A stretch of 64,000 bases of DNA from Devosia sp. A16 (GCF_001402915.1 NZ_CP012945.1:3449501-3513500); one strand, 5' to 3'. Shown: positions 42,569 to 53,353, counted from the stretch's first letter. A program made the numbers and translations. Notes: generated from the sequence alone by a model not told the origin.

Positions 42569-43513
42569 ATGCTCGGTAGAACCGCCCAGAACCTGTTCTG
42601 GCTCTCCCGCTATATCGAGCGGGCCGAGAACGTGGCCCGCATGTTCGAGGTGGGCTATCGGATGAGCCTCACCTCGCGCCGCGAAGGTGGCGCGTCCGAG
42701 CATCTCGTCTCGATGCTGCAGGCAGCCGAGGCCGATGAAGGCTTCAATCTCAAGCACAAGCAGGCGGACGTGCAGAGCGTCGCCAACTACATGCTGTTCG
42801 ACGAGGAGAACTACTCCTCGGTGAAATCCTGCCTGCTCGCCGCGCGCACCAACGCGCGCTCGGTGCGCACGGCGCTGACCACCGAGATGTGGGAATCGAT
42901 CAACACGGCGTGGCTCGAATTCTCCGCCATCCGGCCGCGCGACATCTCGGGGGCCAAGCTCCAGGAGCTGCTGTTCTGGGTCAAGCAGGTGAGCCACCGC
43001 TACCGCGGTGCGCTGCTCTCGACCTTTCTACGCGATGCCGGCTACGCCTTCAGCCAGATCGGCAATTTCGTCGAGCGGGCCGATAACACGGCGCGCATCC
43101 TCGACATGAAGTATTACGTGCTGCTGCCGCGCGCCACCATGGTGGGCGGCGACGTCGATATCCAGCAATGGACGATGATCCTGCGTGCGGCCTCGGCGCA
43201 CCGCAGCTACCGGCATGTCTACCACGACCGCTACAAGGCTTGGAACATTGCCGACTACCTGATCCTCAGGCCGGAAATGCCGCGTTCGCTGATCTTCTGC
43301 GTGCAGTGGATCAACCGCACCATCGACATGCTGGAGGAGATCTATGGCGAGCGCACCGCCGGGCACGACGCGGCCGACGCGGTGACGGCGCTGTTGATGG
43401 ATGCCAGCGTCGACAAGATCTTCGAGCACGGCCTGCACGAGTTCCTGACCGAGTTCATCGACCGCAACAACCGCATGACCGACGCCCTTGCCGAGAGTTA
43501 CAACTTCTACTGA
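42569..43513 (+). CDS. Alpha-E domain protein (DUF403)
   Basis: 314 residues, almost entirely alpha-helical, starting with the family signature MLGRTAQNLFWLSRYIERAEN and containing repeated acidic/arginine helices (FVERADNTARILD). Standard partner of the DUF404/407 ATP-grasp; in other bacteria the two are often fused, suggesting a complex. Its stop overlaps the next start (TGATG). No enzymatic motif is known. Confidence 0.92.
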   Translation: MLGRTAQNLFWLSRYIERAENVARMFEVGYRMSLTSRREGGASEHLVSMLQAAEADEGFNLKHKQADVQSVANYMLFDEENYSSVKSCLLAARTNARSVRTALTTEMWESINTAWLEFSAIRPRDISGAKLQELLFWVKQVSHRYRGALLSTFLRDAGYAFSQIGNFVERADNTARILDMKYYVLLPRATMVGGDVDIQQWTMILRAASAHRSYRHVYHDRYKAWNIADYLILRPEMPRSLIFCVQWINRTIDMLEEIYGERTAGHDAADAVTALLMDASVDKIFEHGLHEFLTEFIDRNNRMTDALAESYNFY

Positions 43514-44322
43514 TGAAGATCGCCATCCGACATTCGATGAGTCTGGCGCTGGGGGCTGGCGTGTCCCGCAGTGTGCAGCATGTGTTGTTGACCCCGGTGA
43601 GCGGGCCGACCCAGACGGTGCGCGAGTGGTCCATTCAGATGCCGGGCATCGACAGGGCAGCGAGCTTTGCCGATGCTTTCGGCAACCGGGCGCATCTGGT
43701 GAACCAGCTCAAACCCGATCCCGAGCTGCAGATCGCCGTAGCGGGGATCGTCGAGACCATCGACCGCAACGGTGTCGTCGGTCGCGTACCCGGTGACATC
43801 CCGCCGGCGCTCTATCGCCGTCCCACCGCCGCCACCAAACCGGTGGCGGCGATCACCTCGAAGTTTCGTGCGGCGCCGAGGACCGGCAGGGATCGCATTG
43901 CGCTGCTGCACGCTCTGATGGCGCGGGCGGCCGAAGTGGTGAGCGGCGGCGAACAGACCCAGGCGCAGGACGGGCAGAACCAAAGCCAAACCCAGTCGCA
44001 GGCGGGCGCCGTGCACGCTCCGGCAAGCGACTACGCCCACGGCTTCATCGGCGCGGCGCGGGCGCTGGAGATTCCGGCGCGCTACGTCACGGGCTATCTC
44101 CAGAGCAGCGACAGCGAGCAGTCGGCCCTGCACGCCTGGGCGGAGGCATGGGACGATGGACTCGGCTGGATCGGCTTCGATGCGATGCTGCAAGTCTGCC
44201 CGACCGACCGGCACGTCCGCGTCGCTGTCGGGCTCGACGCCACCTCCACCATGCCGGTCCGCTCGATCCCGGTGGCCGGGGAGCCCCAGGTGCTGACCAT
44301 GAGCATTGAGGCGGCGCAGTAG
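43513..44322 (+). CDS. Transglutaminase-like protein lacking the catalytic Cys
   Basis: 269 residues: N-terminal beta-rich domain (about 1-90) and a transglutaminase-like core (about 130-225). The core has ALEIPARYVTGYL, HAWAEAW with His207 and GWIGFDAM with Asp223, in the places of the catalytic His and Asp. The segment that should read CQDxAH is ASDYAH (Ala171, Ser172, Asp173), so the nucleophile Cys is missing and a Gln-rich linker (TQAQDGQNQSQTQSQ) precedes it. Likely an inactive binding or scaffold version. Coupled to the alpha-E gene (TGATG). Confidence 0.88.
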   Translation: MKIAIRHSMSLALGAGVSRSVQHVLLTPVSGPTQTVREWSIQMPGIDRAASFADAFGNRAHLVNQLKPDPELQIAVAGIVETIDRNGVVGRVPGDIPPALYRRPTAATKPVAAITSKFRAAPRTGRDRIALLHALMARAAEVVSGGEQTQAQDGQNQSQTQSQAGAVHAPASDYAHGFIGAARALEIPARYVTGYLQSSDSEQSALHAWAEAWDDGLGWIGFDAMLQVCPTDRHVRVAVGLDATSTMPVRSIPVAGEPQVLTMSIEAAQ

Positions 44323-44346
44323 CCATCGCAACCACCTCCGGCGCGA

Positions 44347-45282
44347 TCAGAGCCCCAGCACGTACAGCCACCCGCTCACCGTGAGGACGCTCAGCACCGT
44401 CGAGATCAGGATGGTGTTCGCAGCGATGTGGACGCTGCGATTGTAGTAGGTAGCAAAGACATAGACATTGATGCCGGCAGGCATGGCGGCAAGCAGCACG
44501 CCGTAACGGGCGAGGTCGTGGTCGATATGGAGGATCGGCACCATGATCACCCAGGCGATGGCCGGCTGCAGCAGCAGCTTCAGCAGCGACATGGTGAGCG
44601 ACTGACCCCAGCTGTCGGAGAGCTTGTAGTCGTTGAGCGCGCCGCCGAGGCCGAACAGCGCCGCGGGCGTGACGGCGGCCGCCATCATGGCGATGAAGGC
44701 CTGGGCCGGCTCGACCAGTTTTACGTGCATCAGGTTGGCCGCGGCGCCCGCCGCGATGCCCCACAATAGCGGGTTGGCGACGACGCGCATCAGCGCGACC
44801 CCCAGCGTTTTGTGCAGCGGCGCGCCGTCACGGCGCAGCAGTTCCATGGTGATCATGCCGGCTGTGATCAGCACCGGGGCGTGGAAGGCGATGATCGAGA
44901 AGGCCGTCGCCAACGCCTCCCCGCCATAGGCGCGCTGCAGCACCGGAATGCCGATCAGCACGGTATTGGTGAACGTGGCCGAGAAGCCCGATGCAACGGC
45001 CTCTCCCGGCTTGTCGCGAAACACCCGGCCGGAAACGATGATGCCGATGATGAACACCACGATCGCCCCGACATAGAACGGCACGATGACCGCCCAGTTG
45101 AACGTCGTGGCGAAATCGGTGTTGAGCATGGCGTTGAACAGCAGGCACGGGGTCGCGAAATTGTTCACGAACACCACCAGCCCGCGTACGCCTTCGGAAG
45201 GGAACAGTCGCAGCCGTACAGCGCCATAGCCCAACGCGAGGATGGCAAAGACCGGCAGGATGACGTTGAGAATGGCGAGCAT
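44347..45282 (-). CDS. AEC-family transporter (auxin efflux carrier type)
   Basis: 311 residues, about ten helices in two five-helix bundles; begins MLAILNVILPVFAILALGYGAV and contains the family FVNNFATPCLLFNAML and a central NTVLIGIPVL. Bacterial members export or exchange small organic acids such as malate. Convergent with the transglutaminase-like gene (24-bp gap) and divergent from glpR. Substrate unknown. Confidence 0.9.
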   Translation of the reverse strand: MLAILNVILPVFAILALGYGAVRLRLFPSEGVRGLVVFVNNFATPCLLFNAMLNTDFATTFNWAVIVPFYVGAIVVFIIGIIVSGRVFRDKPGEAVASGFSATFTNTVLIGIPVLQRAYGGEALATAFSIIAFHAPVLITAGMITMELLRRDGAPLHKTLGVALMRVVANPLLWGIAAGAAANLMHVKLVEPAQAFIAMMAAAVTPAALFGLGGALNDYKLSDSWGQSLTMSLLKLLLQPAIAWVIMVPILHIDHDLARYGVLLAAMPAGINVYVFATYYNRSVHIAANTILISTVLSVLTVSGWLYVLGL

Positions 45283-45359
45283 GGTCGGCCGGTCGGGAGG
45301 GGTGTTCCCTGATGCACGCTCACGCGCCGGGGGTCAATGGCGGGCTGCTGACAGATAGA

Positions 45360-45482
45360 GACCGCCCCCTCCCAGCCTCCCCATAAAGGGGGAGGTGAAG
45401 AGGCGAGGCCCTGTCTTCGATGGTGCCAAACTCACCAGCGGGGCACCTCCCCCTTCATGGGGGAGGATGGGAGAGGGCCGTC
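45360..45482. repeat. Palindromic element 10 in the AEC-glpR divergent region
   Basis: Outer arms GACCGCCCCCTCCCA and TGGGAGAGGGCCGTC, inner arms CCTCCCC...GGGGGAGGTG and CACCTCCCCC...GGGGGAGG. Unusual in being between two divergent starts, so it cannot be a terminator for either flanking gene. Confidence 0.8.
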
Positions 45483-45496
45483 TGCTTCGGCTCAAT

Positions 45497-45534
45497 AACG
45501 AACCTCACACGAACATTTCGCTACCGAAACGAAC
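45497..45534 (+). promoter_or_regulatory. Candidate GlpR operator cluster
   Basis: Three direct copies of ACGAAC at 45498, 45509 and 45529 (spacings 11 and 20, about one and two helical turns) and an inverted repeat TTTCG-CTAC-CGAAA at 45516-45529. TCG/CGA half-sites resemble those of GlpR-type DeoR regulators. It lies about 40-75 bases before the glpR start. Confidence 0.55.
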
Positions 45535-45573
45535 CTGATCCGCGTATAGGTGAAGGCAGATCAGGGGGGCCGA

Positions 45574-46356
45574 TTGGACGCGCTCACGCAGCGGCAGGAC
45601 GACATCATGGCGCTCGCCCGGCAGCACGGGCGGGTGGATGTCGACACGTTGGCGCAGCAGTTCGCGGTGACGCCGCAGACCATCCGCAAGGACCTGAACG
45701 AACTCTGCGACAGGAAGCTGCTCAACCGTCTGCATGGTGGCGCCGCCTATCCCTCCGGGGTCAGCAACTATGCCTACGAGGCCCGGCGCCTGCTGGCGGC
45801 CGACGGCAAGCGACGCATCGGCTTGCGCGCCGCCGACCTGATCCCCGACAACGCCTCGCTGATCCTCAACATCGGCACCACCACAGAGCAGGTGGCCATG
45901 TCATTGCGCCGTCACGCCGGTTTGCTGGTGGTGACCAACAACATTAACGCCGCCAACATCCTGCGCGAGGTGCCGAGCGCCGAGGTGGTGATCGCAGGCG
46001 GTGTGGTGCGGCATGCCGATGGCGGCGTGGTGGGGGAGGCGGCGGTGGATTTCATCCGGCAGTTCCGGGTCGACTACGCGGTGATCGGCGCTTCGGCGAT
46101 CGATGCCGACGGCACGCTCTTGGATTTCGACTTTCGCGAGGTGAAGGTGGCGCAGGCGATCATCGAGACGGCGCGCAAGACCATCCTCGTCGCCGACGCC
46201 ATGAAGTTCGGCCGCACCGCGCCGGTGCGCATCGGCCATCTCGAGCAGATCGACGTCTTCATCACCGACGAGCCGCCCCCACCCGCCATTGCCGCCATCT
46301 GCAACGCCGCCGGCGTCACGCTCGACATCGCAACCGAAGGGCAACCCGTCCAATGA
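45574..46356 (+). CDS. glpR: DeoR-family regulator, GlpR-like
   Basis: 260 residues from the TTG at 45574 (AGGGGGG just upstream); a GTG at 45550 would add eight residues. N-terminal HTH_DeoR (QRQDDIMALARQHGRVDVDTLAQQF; recognition part TPQTIRKDLNELC) and a C-terminal sugar-phosphate sensor domain with LNIGTTTEQVA, VTNNINAANIL and GASAIDADGTLLDFDFREV. Overlaps glpD by four bases, so it represses its own operon and is expected to respond to glycerol-3-phosphate. Confidence 0.9.
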   Translation: MDALTQRQDDIMALARQHGRVDVDTLAQQFAVTPQTIRKDLNELCDRKLLNRLHGGAAYPSGVSNYAYEARRLLAADGKRRIGLRAADLIPDNASLILNIGTTTEQVAMSLRRHAGLLVVTNNINAANILREVPSAEVVIAGGVVRHADGGVVGEAAVDFIRQFRVDYAVIGASAIDADGTLLDFDFREVKVAQAIIETARKTILVADAMKFGRTAPVRIGHLEQIDVFITDEPPPPAIAAICNAAGVTLDIATEGQPVQ

Positions 46357-47869
46357 CCGACACACAGCAGCCTGTCGACGTCTTCGTCATCGGTGGTGGC
46401 GTCAACGGCACCGGCATCGCGCGCGACGCGGTGGGACGCGGGTACAGCGTGATGCTGGCCGAGATGCACGATCTTGCCTCGGGCACCTCGTCGGCGGCGA
46501 CCAAGCTGGTGCACGGCGGGCTGCGCTATCTCGAGCACTACGAGTTCCGCCTGGTGCACGAGTCGCTGGCCGAGCGCGAAGTGCTGTGGGCCTCGGCGCC
46601 GCACATCATCTGGCCGCTGCGCTTCGTCCTGCCCTATGAGAAGAACCTCCGGCCGGCCTGGCTGCTGCGGCTCGGGCTGTTCGTCTACGATCATCTGGGC
46701 GGGCGCAAGCTGCTGCCCGGCACCCGGACGCTCGACCTGACCCGCGATCCCGCCGGGCGACCGCTGAAGCCGGGACACAAGGTGGCGTTCGAGTATTCCG
46801 ACGGCTGGGTCGACGATGCGCGGCTGGTGGCGCTCAATGCCCGCGACGCCGCCGACCGCGGCGCCCGCGTGGTGACGCAGACCAAGGTGACCTTGGCGCG
46901 CCGCGACGGCGGGCTGTGGCGCATCGAAATGGCGGGGCCGGCGGGGACCGAGACGGTGTCGGCGCGGCTGCTGGTGAACGCCGGCGGACCATGGGTCGAT
47001 ACCGTGATCCGCGAGACCGTGGGGCGGCACGAAGCGCACCACGTGCGACTGGTCAAGGGCAGCCACATCGTGGTCAACAAGCTGTTCGACCACGACCGCT
47101 GCTATTTCTTCCAGAACGCCGACGGCCGCATCTTCTTCGCCATTCCCTATGAGGGCGATTACACGCTGATCGGCACCACCGATATGGACTTCGAGGGCGA
47201 TCCGGCCGCGGTGAAGATCAGCGATGAGGAGACCGATTACCTCTGCGCCGCGGCGAGCGAGTATTTCATCAAGCCGGTGACCCGGGCCGACATCGTCTGG
47301 ACCTATTCCGGCGTGCGACCGCTGTTCGACGATGGCGCCAGCGCCGCGCAGGAGGCGACGCGCGACTATGTGCTGAAGACCGAAGGTGAGGCTGGCGAGG
47401 CGCCGCTGATCAACATCTTCGGCGGCAAGCTGACCACGCACCGCCGGCTCAGCGAGCAGGTGGTCGACCGGATCGACGGGCTGCTCGGCGGGAAAGGCCC
47501 GCGCTGGACCAAGGGCGCGCACCTGCCTGGCGGCGACTTCCCGCCCACCGCGTTCGACGCCGAGGTGCGCAAGCTCGCGGCGCGGAAATCCAGCTTCGAT
47601 CCGGCCTTCATCCGGCGGCTGGTCCGCGCCTATGGCACATTGGCAGCCGACGTCCTGGGCGAGGCGCAAAGCCCCGCCGACCTGGGCCGGCATTTCGGCG
47701 CCACGCTTTACGCCCGCGAGGTCGACTACCTGATGGATCGGGAGTGGGCGCGGACTGCCGACGACGTGCTATGGCGTCGCAGCAAGTTGGGTTTGCGATT
47801 CAACGCACATGAGAGGGCGGAACTGGCCGGGTACATGGCCGAGCGCCTCGCTGGAATGGGGAAGAGACA

Positions 47870-47873
<4 letters not shown>
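46353..47873 (+). CDS. glpD: Aerobic glycerol-3-phosphate dehydrogenase GlpD
   Basis: 506 residues, full length. FAD site [19 protein letters not shown] near residues 12-30; [26 protein letters not shown]; and [20 protein letters not shown] with TLIGTTD. Membrane-associated flavoenzyme oxidising glycerol-3-phosphate to DHAP and passing electrons to quinone. Four-base overlaps with both glpR and glpK. Confidence 0.96.
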
Positions 47874-49360
<1,487 letters not shown>

Positions 49361-49405
49361 GACGTTGGGGGAGGGCAGGGCGCCGCCGGTTGTCCCACCA
49401 ACGTC
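49361..49405 (+). terminator. Possible terminator after glpK
   Basis: GACGTTGG (49361-49368) pairs perfectly with CCAACGTC (49398-49405) across a GC-rich 29-base loop with further pairing. It begins directly after the glpK stop; no T-run follows. Confidence 0.4.
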
Positions 49406-49462
49406 GCCTTCACCCCCGCGTGAAACTGCCATACAACCGTCCCTCGAATAGGGATGGGACCA

Positions 49463-50392
49463 ATGCCGGAAGAGATTCTTCAGACTCACAAGCTGCTCGA
49501 TCGCTGCGAAAAAGCGCTTGCCGAACGCTACACCGTGCACAAGCTGCACGAGGCTGCCGACAAGGACGCGCTGATCAGGTCGGTGGCGGGCAAGGTCCGC
49601 GCCATTGCCGGCGGCAATGTCGACGGCGCGCTGATGGATAAGCTCCCCAAGCTGGAGATCATCGCCAATTTCGGGGTCGGCTACGACTCGATCGATACGA
49701 GGGCCGCCAAGGAGCGCAACATCCGCGTCACCAACACCCCGAACGTGCTCAACGACGCGGTGGCCGAACTCACCCTCGGGCTGATGATCGGCCTCGCCCG
49801 TCGCATCCCGCAGGGCGATCAATTCGTCCGGCAGGGCAAGTGGCCCAAGGCGAGCTTCCCGCTGCTCACCGAGCTCAACGGCAAGACCGTCGGCATTCTC
49901 GGGCTTGGCCGCATCGGCAAGGAAATCGCCACCCGCTGTCAGGCCATGAAGATGCGGGTGGTCTATCACGGTCGCACGCGCCAGCATGACGAGCCCTATA
50001 TCTTCTACGACAAGCTGATCGACATGGCCCGCGACAGCGACTGGCTGGTGATCATTGCGCCGGGCGGCAAGGGCACCGAAAAGATCGTCTCACGCGAGGT
50101 GCTGGAGGCGCTGGGCCCCGAGGGGTTCATCGTCAATGTCGCCCGCGGCACGCTGATCGATGAGGCCGCGATGCTCGAGCTGCTGCAATCGAAGAAACTC
50201 GGTGGCGCGGCGCTCGACGTGTTCGAAAAGGAACCGCAGGTTCCCGCCGGCTTCTTCGAGCTCGACAATGTCGTGCTGTCGCCGCACCAGGGCAGCGCCA
50301 CGCATCAGACACGCAACAAGATGGGTGACCTGGTCGTTGCCAACATCGTCGCGCATTTCGCCGGCGAACCCTTGCTCAGTGCGGTGGTCTGA
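49463..50392 (+). CDS. D-isomer-specific 2-hydroxyacid dehydrogenase (glyoxylate/hydroxypyruvate reductase-like)
   Basis: 309 residues. NAD(P) loop GILGLGRIGKEIA and the catalytic triad Arg in NVARGTLIDEAAM, Glu in DVFEKEP, His in LSPHQGSATHQTR. The TxxVLND segment NTPNVLNDAVAELTLGLM is typical. I chose the ATG at 49463 with AGGGA upstream; the ATG at 49454 adds three residues. Followed by an SDR gene two bases after its stop, so the two are co-transcribed. Exact substrate unknown. Confidence 0.9.
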   Translation: MPEEILQTHKLLDRCEKALAERYTVHKLHEAADKDALIRSVAGKVRAIAGGNVDGALMDKLPKLEIIANFGVGYDSIDTRAAKERNIRVTNTPNVLNDAVAELTLGLMIGLARRIPQGDQFVRQGKWPKASFPLLTELNGKTVGILGLGRIGKEIATRCQAMKMRVVYHGRTRQHDEPYIFYDKLIDMARDSDWLVIIAPGGKGTEKIVSREVLEALGPEGFIVNVARGTLIDEAAMLELLQSKKLGGAALDVFEKEPQVPAGFFELDNVVLSPHQGSATHQTRNKMGDLVVANIVAHFAGEPLLSAVV

Positions 50393-50394
50393 AC

Positions 50395-51177
50395 ATGCTG
50401 ATCGATCTGACGGGCAAAGTTGCCATCGTCACCGGCGCCGGCCGAGGCATAGGCCGCGTCATCGCCAGGACCCTCGCGGCCGAGGGGGTAACTGTTGCCA
50501 TCATCGATTTCCGGCAGGACCTGCTCGACGATGCGGCAGTGGAGTGGACGGAAGCCGGCTGGCCAGGTCTGCGCATTCTGTGCGACGTGCGCGAAGCCGC
50601 GCAGGTGAATGCCGCGGTGAGCGCCGTGGACGAGGCCTATGGCCGGGTCGACATTCTCGTCAATAATGCCGGCGTCGCCAGCGGCGCGCGCGTCGACAAG
50701 CTGCCCGAGGCGATCTGGGACGCCAACTTCGACACCAACACCAAGGGCACCTTCCTCGTGTGCCAGGCAGTGGCGCCGATCATGCAGCGTCAGAACTCCG
50801 GCCGCATTCTCAATGCCGCCTCCTTTGCCGCCATCATCCCCTCGATCGGCAGCGCCGCCTATGCGGCGAGCAAATCGGCGGTGGTGCAGTTTACCCGGGT
50901 GCTTGCCGGCGAGCTCGGCCCGTTCAACGTCACGGTCAACTCCTACTCGCCGGGCATGATTCCCACCGAGATGAACGGCTTCGCCAAGCTGCCTGACGCG
51001 CGCCAGCAGCGGCTGCTCGATACCTTGACGCTGCGCCAATGGGGCAACCCGGAGGACGTGGCAAACCTTCTCTGTTTCCTCGCCTCCGACCAGGCTCACT
51101 ACATCACCGGCGCTTCGATCGACTGCTCCGGCGGCAAATACGCTACGCAGTTCCCGTCGGCGGCCTACGAAAGCTGA
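50395..51177 (+). CDS. Short-chain dehydrogenase/reductase
   Basis: 260 residues, classical SDR: TGAGRGIG near 13-20, NNAGVA, Ser in NAASFAAIIPS, YAASK active site and C-terminal IDCSGGK. Starts two bases after the hydroxyacid dehydrogenase stop, so same operon. Sequence resembles 3-oxoacyl-ACP/gluconate-type reductases; substrate not assignable. Confidence 0.88.
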   Translation: MLIDLTGKVAIVTGAGRGIGRVIARTLAAEGVTVAIIDFRQDLLDDAAVEWTEAGWPGLRILCDVREAAQVNAAVSAVDEAYGRVDILVNNAGVASGARVDKLPEAIWDANFDTNTKGTFLVCQAVAPIMQRQNSGRILNAASFAAIIPSIGSAAYAASKSAVVQFTRVLAGELGPFNVTVNSYSPGMIPTEMNGFAKLPDARQQRLLDTLTLRQWGNPEDVANLLCFLASDQAHYITGASIDCSGGKYATQFPSAAYES

Positions 51178-51181
51178 GCGG

Positions 51182-51209
51182 GGGGCCGCGCCGGCTCGGG
51201 CGCGGCCCC
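51182..51209 (+). terminator. Strong GC hairpin after the SDR gene
   Basis: Perfect 11-base stem GGGGCCGCGCC / GGCGCGGCCCC with a six-base loop, four bases after the stop at 51177. Very stable; no long T-run but likely ends the two-gene operon. Confidence 0.7.
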
Positions 51210-51305
51210 TGTCCCCGAGGTGCGTGGAGGGAGGGCGAGCGCTCTTGACGCCCAGGCCTGGCTTGGAAGCCGCTGCGCCGCCATCGACGCGGAACCCCCA
51301 TGCCG

Positions 51306-51319
51306 TCAAAGCGATTGCC
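51306..51319. promoter_or_regulatory. Weak LacI-family-like operator upstream of the alpha-glucosidase
   Basis: TCAAAGCGATTGCC matches 11 of 14 positions of the general LacI-family pattern TGyAAnCGnTTrCA, with the core AAnCGnTT intact. It lies 52 bases before the GH13 start. A candidate only. Confidence 0.3.
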
Positions 51320-51370
51320 TTTCCGACGGGCCCTCGCGACACTGCGGGCCAGCAAACGGCGGAGACTTCG

Positions 51371-53014
51371 ATGACGGATTGGTGGCGTGGCGCGGTAATC
51401 TATCAGGTCTACCCGCGCTCGTTTCAGGACAGCAACGGCGACGGCATCGGCGATCTGCCGGGCATCATTCGGCGGCTCGATCATATCGCCAGCCTCGGCG
51501 TCGACTGCATCTGGCTGAGCCCCATCAACCAGTCGCCGCAGAAGGACATGGGCTACGACGTTTCCGACTACAAGGAAGTCGACCGCCTGTTCGGCAGCCT
51601 CGAGGATTTCGACCAGCTGATCGAGCGCGCCCACGCGCTGGGTCTCAAGGTGATCATCGACCAGGTGCTGTCCCATTCCTCGGACATGCATCCCTGGTTT
51701 CGCGAAAGCCGGCTCAACCGCACCAACGCCAAGGCCGACTGGTACGTCTGGGCCGACCCCAAGCGCGACGGCTCGCCGCCCAACAACTGGCCGAGCGTGT
51801 TCGGCGGGCGGGCCTGGGAGTGGAATCCCAGCCGCGGCCAGTACTACTTCCACAATTTCCTGATCGAGCAGCCGGACCTCAACTTCCACAATCCAGACGT
51901 GCAGGACGCGGTGCTGGATGTGATGCGCTTCTGGCTTGAGCGCGGGGTCGACGGCTTCCGGCTCGACACCGTGAACTACTATTTCCACGATCGGCAACTG
52001 CGCAGCAATCCGCCAGCGCGCCGGCCGAAGCACCTGCCCTATGCCGTGAACCCCTATGACATGCAGGACCACAAGTTCGGCAAGAGCCAACCCGAGAATG
52101 TCGACTTCCTGAAGCGGGTGCGGAAACTCCTCGACCAGTATCCTGGCACCACCACCGTGGGCGAGGTCGGCGACAGCCATCGCGGCCTGCAACTGATGGA
52201 GGAATACACCTCCGGCGGCGACAAGCTGCACATGGCCTATACCTTCGACATGCTCGGCCCCGAGTTCACCGCCGAGCACTTTCGCACCAAGATGGCCAAG
52301 TTCTTCGCCGGGGCGCCGAACGGCTGGCCGTGCTGGAGCTTCTCCAACCACGACGTCAACCGCCATATGACCCGCTGGGCGCCGTACTCGCGCAACCCCA
52401 GCGATCTCGCCCGCCTCGCCGCAGCGATGCTGCTGAGCTTCAAGGGCTCGGTCTGTCTCTACCAGGGCGAGGAACTCGGCCTGCCCGAGGCCGACATCCT
52501 GTTTGAGGAACTGACCGATCCCCCCGGCATCCGCTTCTGGCCCGAATACAAAGGACGCGACGGCGCCCGCACCCCGATGCCGTGGGATGATGGGGAAGCG
52601 CCGAACGGCTTCTCCAGCGTTAAGCCTTGGCTTCCGGTGAAGCCCAACCACTCGGCGCTCAACGTTGCTGCGCAGAACGCCGATGCCGATTCAACGCTCA
52701 ACTTCTATCGCAAGGCGCTGGCCTTCCGCCGCGCCCACCCGGTCTTTGCCACGGGCGATATCGAGTTCCTCAAGGTCGCCGAGCCGCTGCTCGCCTTCCG
52801 CCGCACCGACAAGGACGGCGCCGTCACCTGCCTGTTCAATCTCTCGGCCGATCCGCTCAGCGTGACGCTGACAGGTGGCGAAGGGCTCGAGCCGCTGGAA
52901 CTGTCGCATGGCGCGGAGCGTCGGAAGGGCCGGTTGAAGCTCGAAGCCAACGGCTTCGCGTTCTTTGCGACCGGGGAGATGAAGGTGACGTTCGGCGGGC
53001 GACGGAAACGATAG
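51371..53014 (+). CDS. GH13 alpha-glucosidase (oligo-1,6-glucosidase / AglA type)
   Basis: 547 residues. Full GH13 set: YQVYPRSFQDSNGDGIGDLPG near residue 11, GFRLDTV with nucleophile Asp199, GEVGD with acid Glu265 and NHDV with Asp328. No signal peptide, so cytoplasmic; hydrolyses alpha-glucosidic bonds in imported di- and oligosaccharides such as maltose, isomaltose or trehalulose. ATG at 51371 preceded by CGGAG. No transporter adjacent; probably a free-standing gene. Confidence 0.92.
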   Translation: MTDWWRGAVIYQVYPRSFQDSNGDGIGDLPGIIRRLDHIASLGVDCIWLSPINQSPQKDMGYDVSDYKEVDRLFGSLEDFDQLIERAHALGLKVIIDQVLSHSSDMHPWFRESRLNRTNAKADWYVWADPKRDGSPPNNWPSVFGGRAWEWNPSRGQYYFHNFLIEQPDLNFHNPDVQDAVLDVMRFWLERGVDGFRLDTVNYYFHDRQLRSNPPARRPKHLPYAVNPYDMQDHKFGKSQPENVDFLKRVRKLLDQYPGTTTVGEVGDSHRGLQLMEEYTSGGDKLHMAYTFDMLGPEFTAEHFRTKMAKFFAGAPNGWPCWSFSNHDVNRHMTRWAPYSRNPSDLARLAAAMLLSFKGSVCLYQGEELGLPEADILFEELTDPPGIRFWPEYKGRDGARTPMPWDDGEAPNGFSSVKPWLPVKPNHSALNVAAQNADADSTLNFYRKALAFRRAHPVFATGDIEFLKVAEPLLAFRRTDKDGAVTCLFNLSADPLSVTLTGGEGLEPLELSHGAERRKGRLKLEANGFAFFATGEMKVTFGGRRKR

Positions 53015-53032
53015 CCGCCGCAAGGGCCGCCT

Positions 53033-53353
53033 TCAGTCCACCTGTTCCCAGGTGTCGGGATCGTAATAGTCGCTGTGCCAGGTGCCGTCGGGGTACTGCA
53101 CGAAGGCTTCGATGCAGCCGTCCGAGGCGCGACTGACCGAACGGGCGTTCACGCCGCGTTTGCGCAGTTCCATCTTGACGATTTCCTGGTCGAAGCTGTC
53201 CCCGTCGCCGCCCTTCTTGCCGCCGATCGAGACGCCGAACTCGATGGTCAGTCCCGGGCGCGTGCCGTTCATGTCGCAATTCTCCCGCGCCAGGGCCGGG
53301 CCGGCGGCGAACAGGGTGGCGGTCAGGGCGGCTAGGGCAAGCGGACGCAGCAT
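53033..53353 (-). CDS. Small exported protein, unrecognised
   Basis: 106 residues from the ATG at 53353 (GGAGA just upstream), with signal peptide 1-22 (ending GPALA) and a mature domain with two Cys (RENCDMNG and DGCIEAF) likely bridged in the periplasm. The middle, KKGGDGDSFDQEIVKMELRKRG, and the end, YPDGTWHSDYYDPDTWEQV, are not a family I recognise. Upstream ATGs at 53365 and 53377 are less well placed. Confidence 0.75.
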   Translation of the reverse strand: MLRPLALAALTATLFAAGPALARENCDMNGTRPGLTIEFGVSIGGKKGGDGDSFDQEIVKMELRKRGVNARSVSRASDGCIEAFVQYPDGTWHSDYYDPDTWEQVD

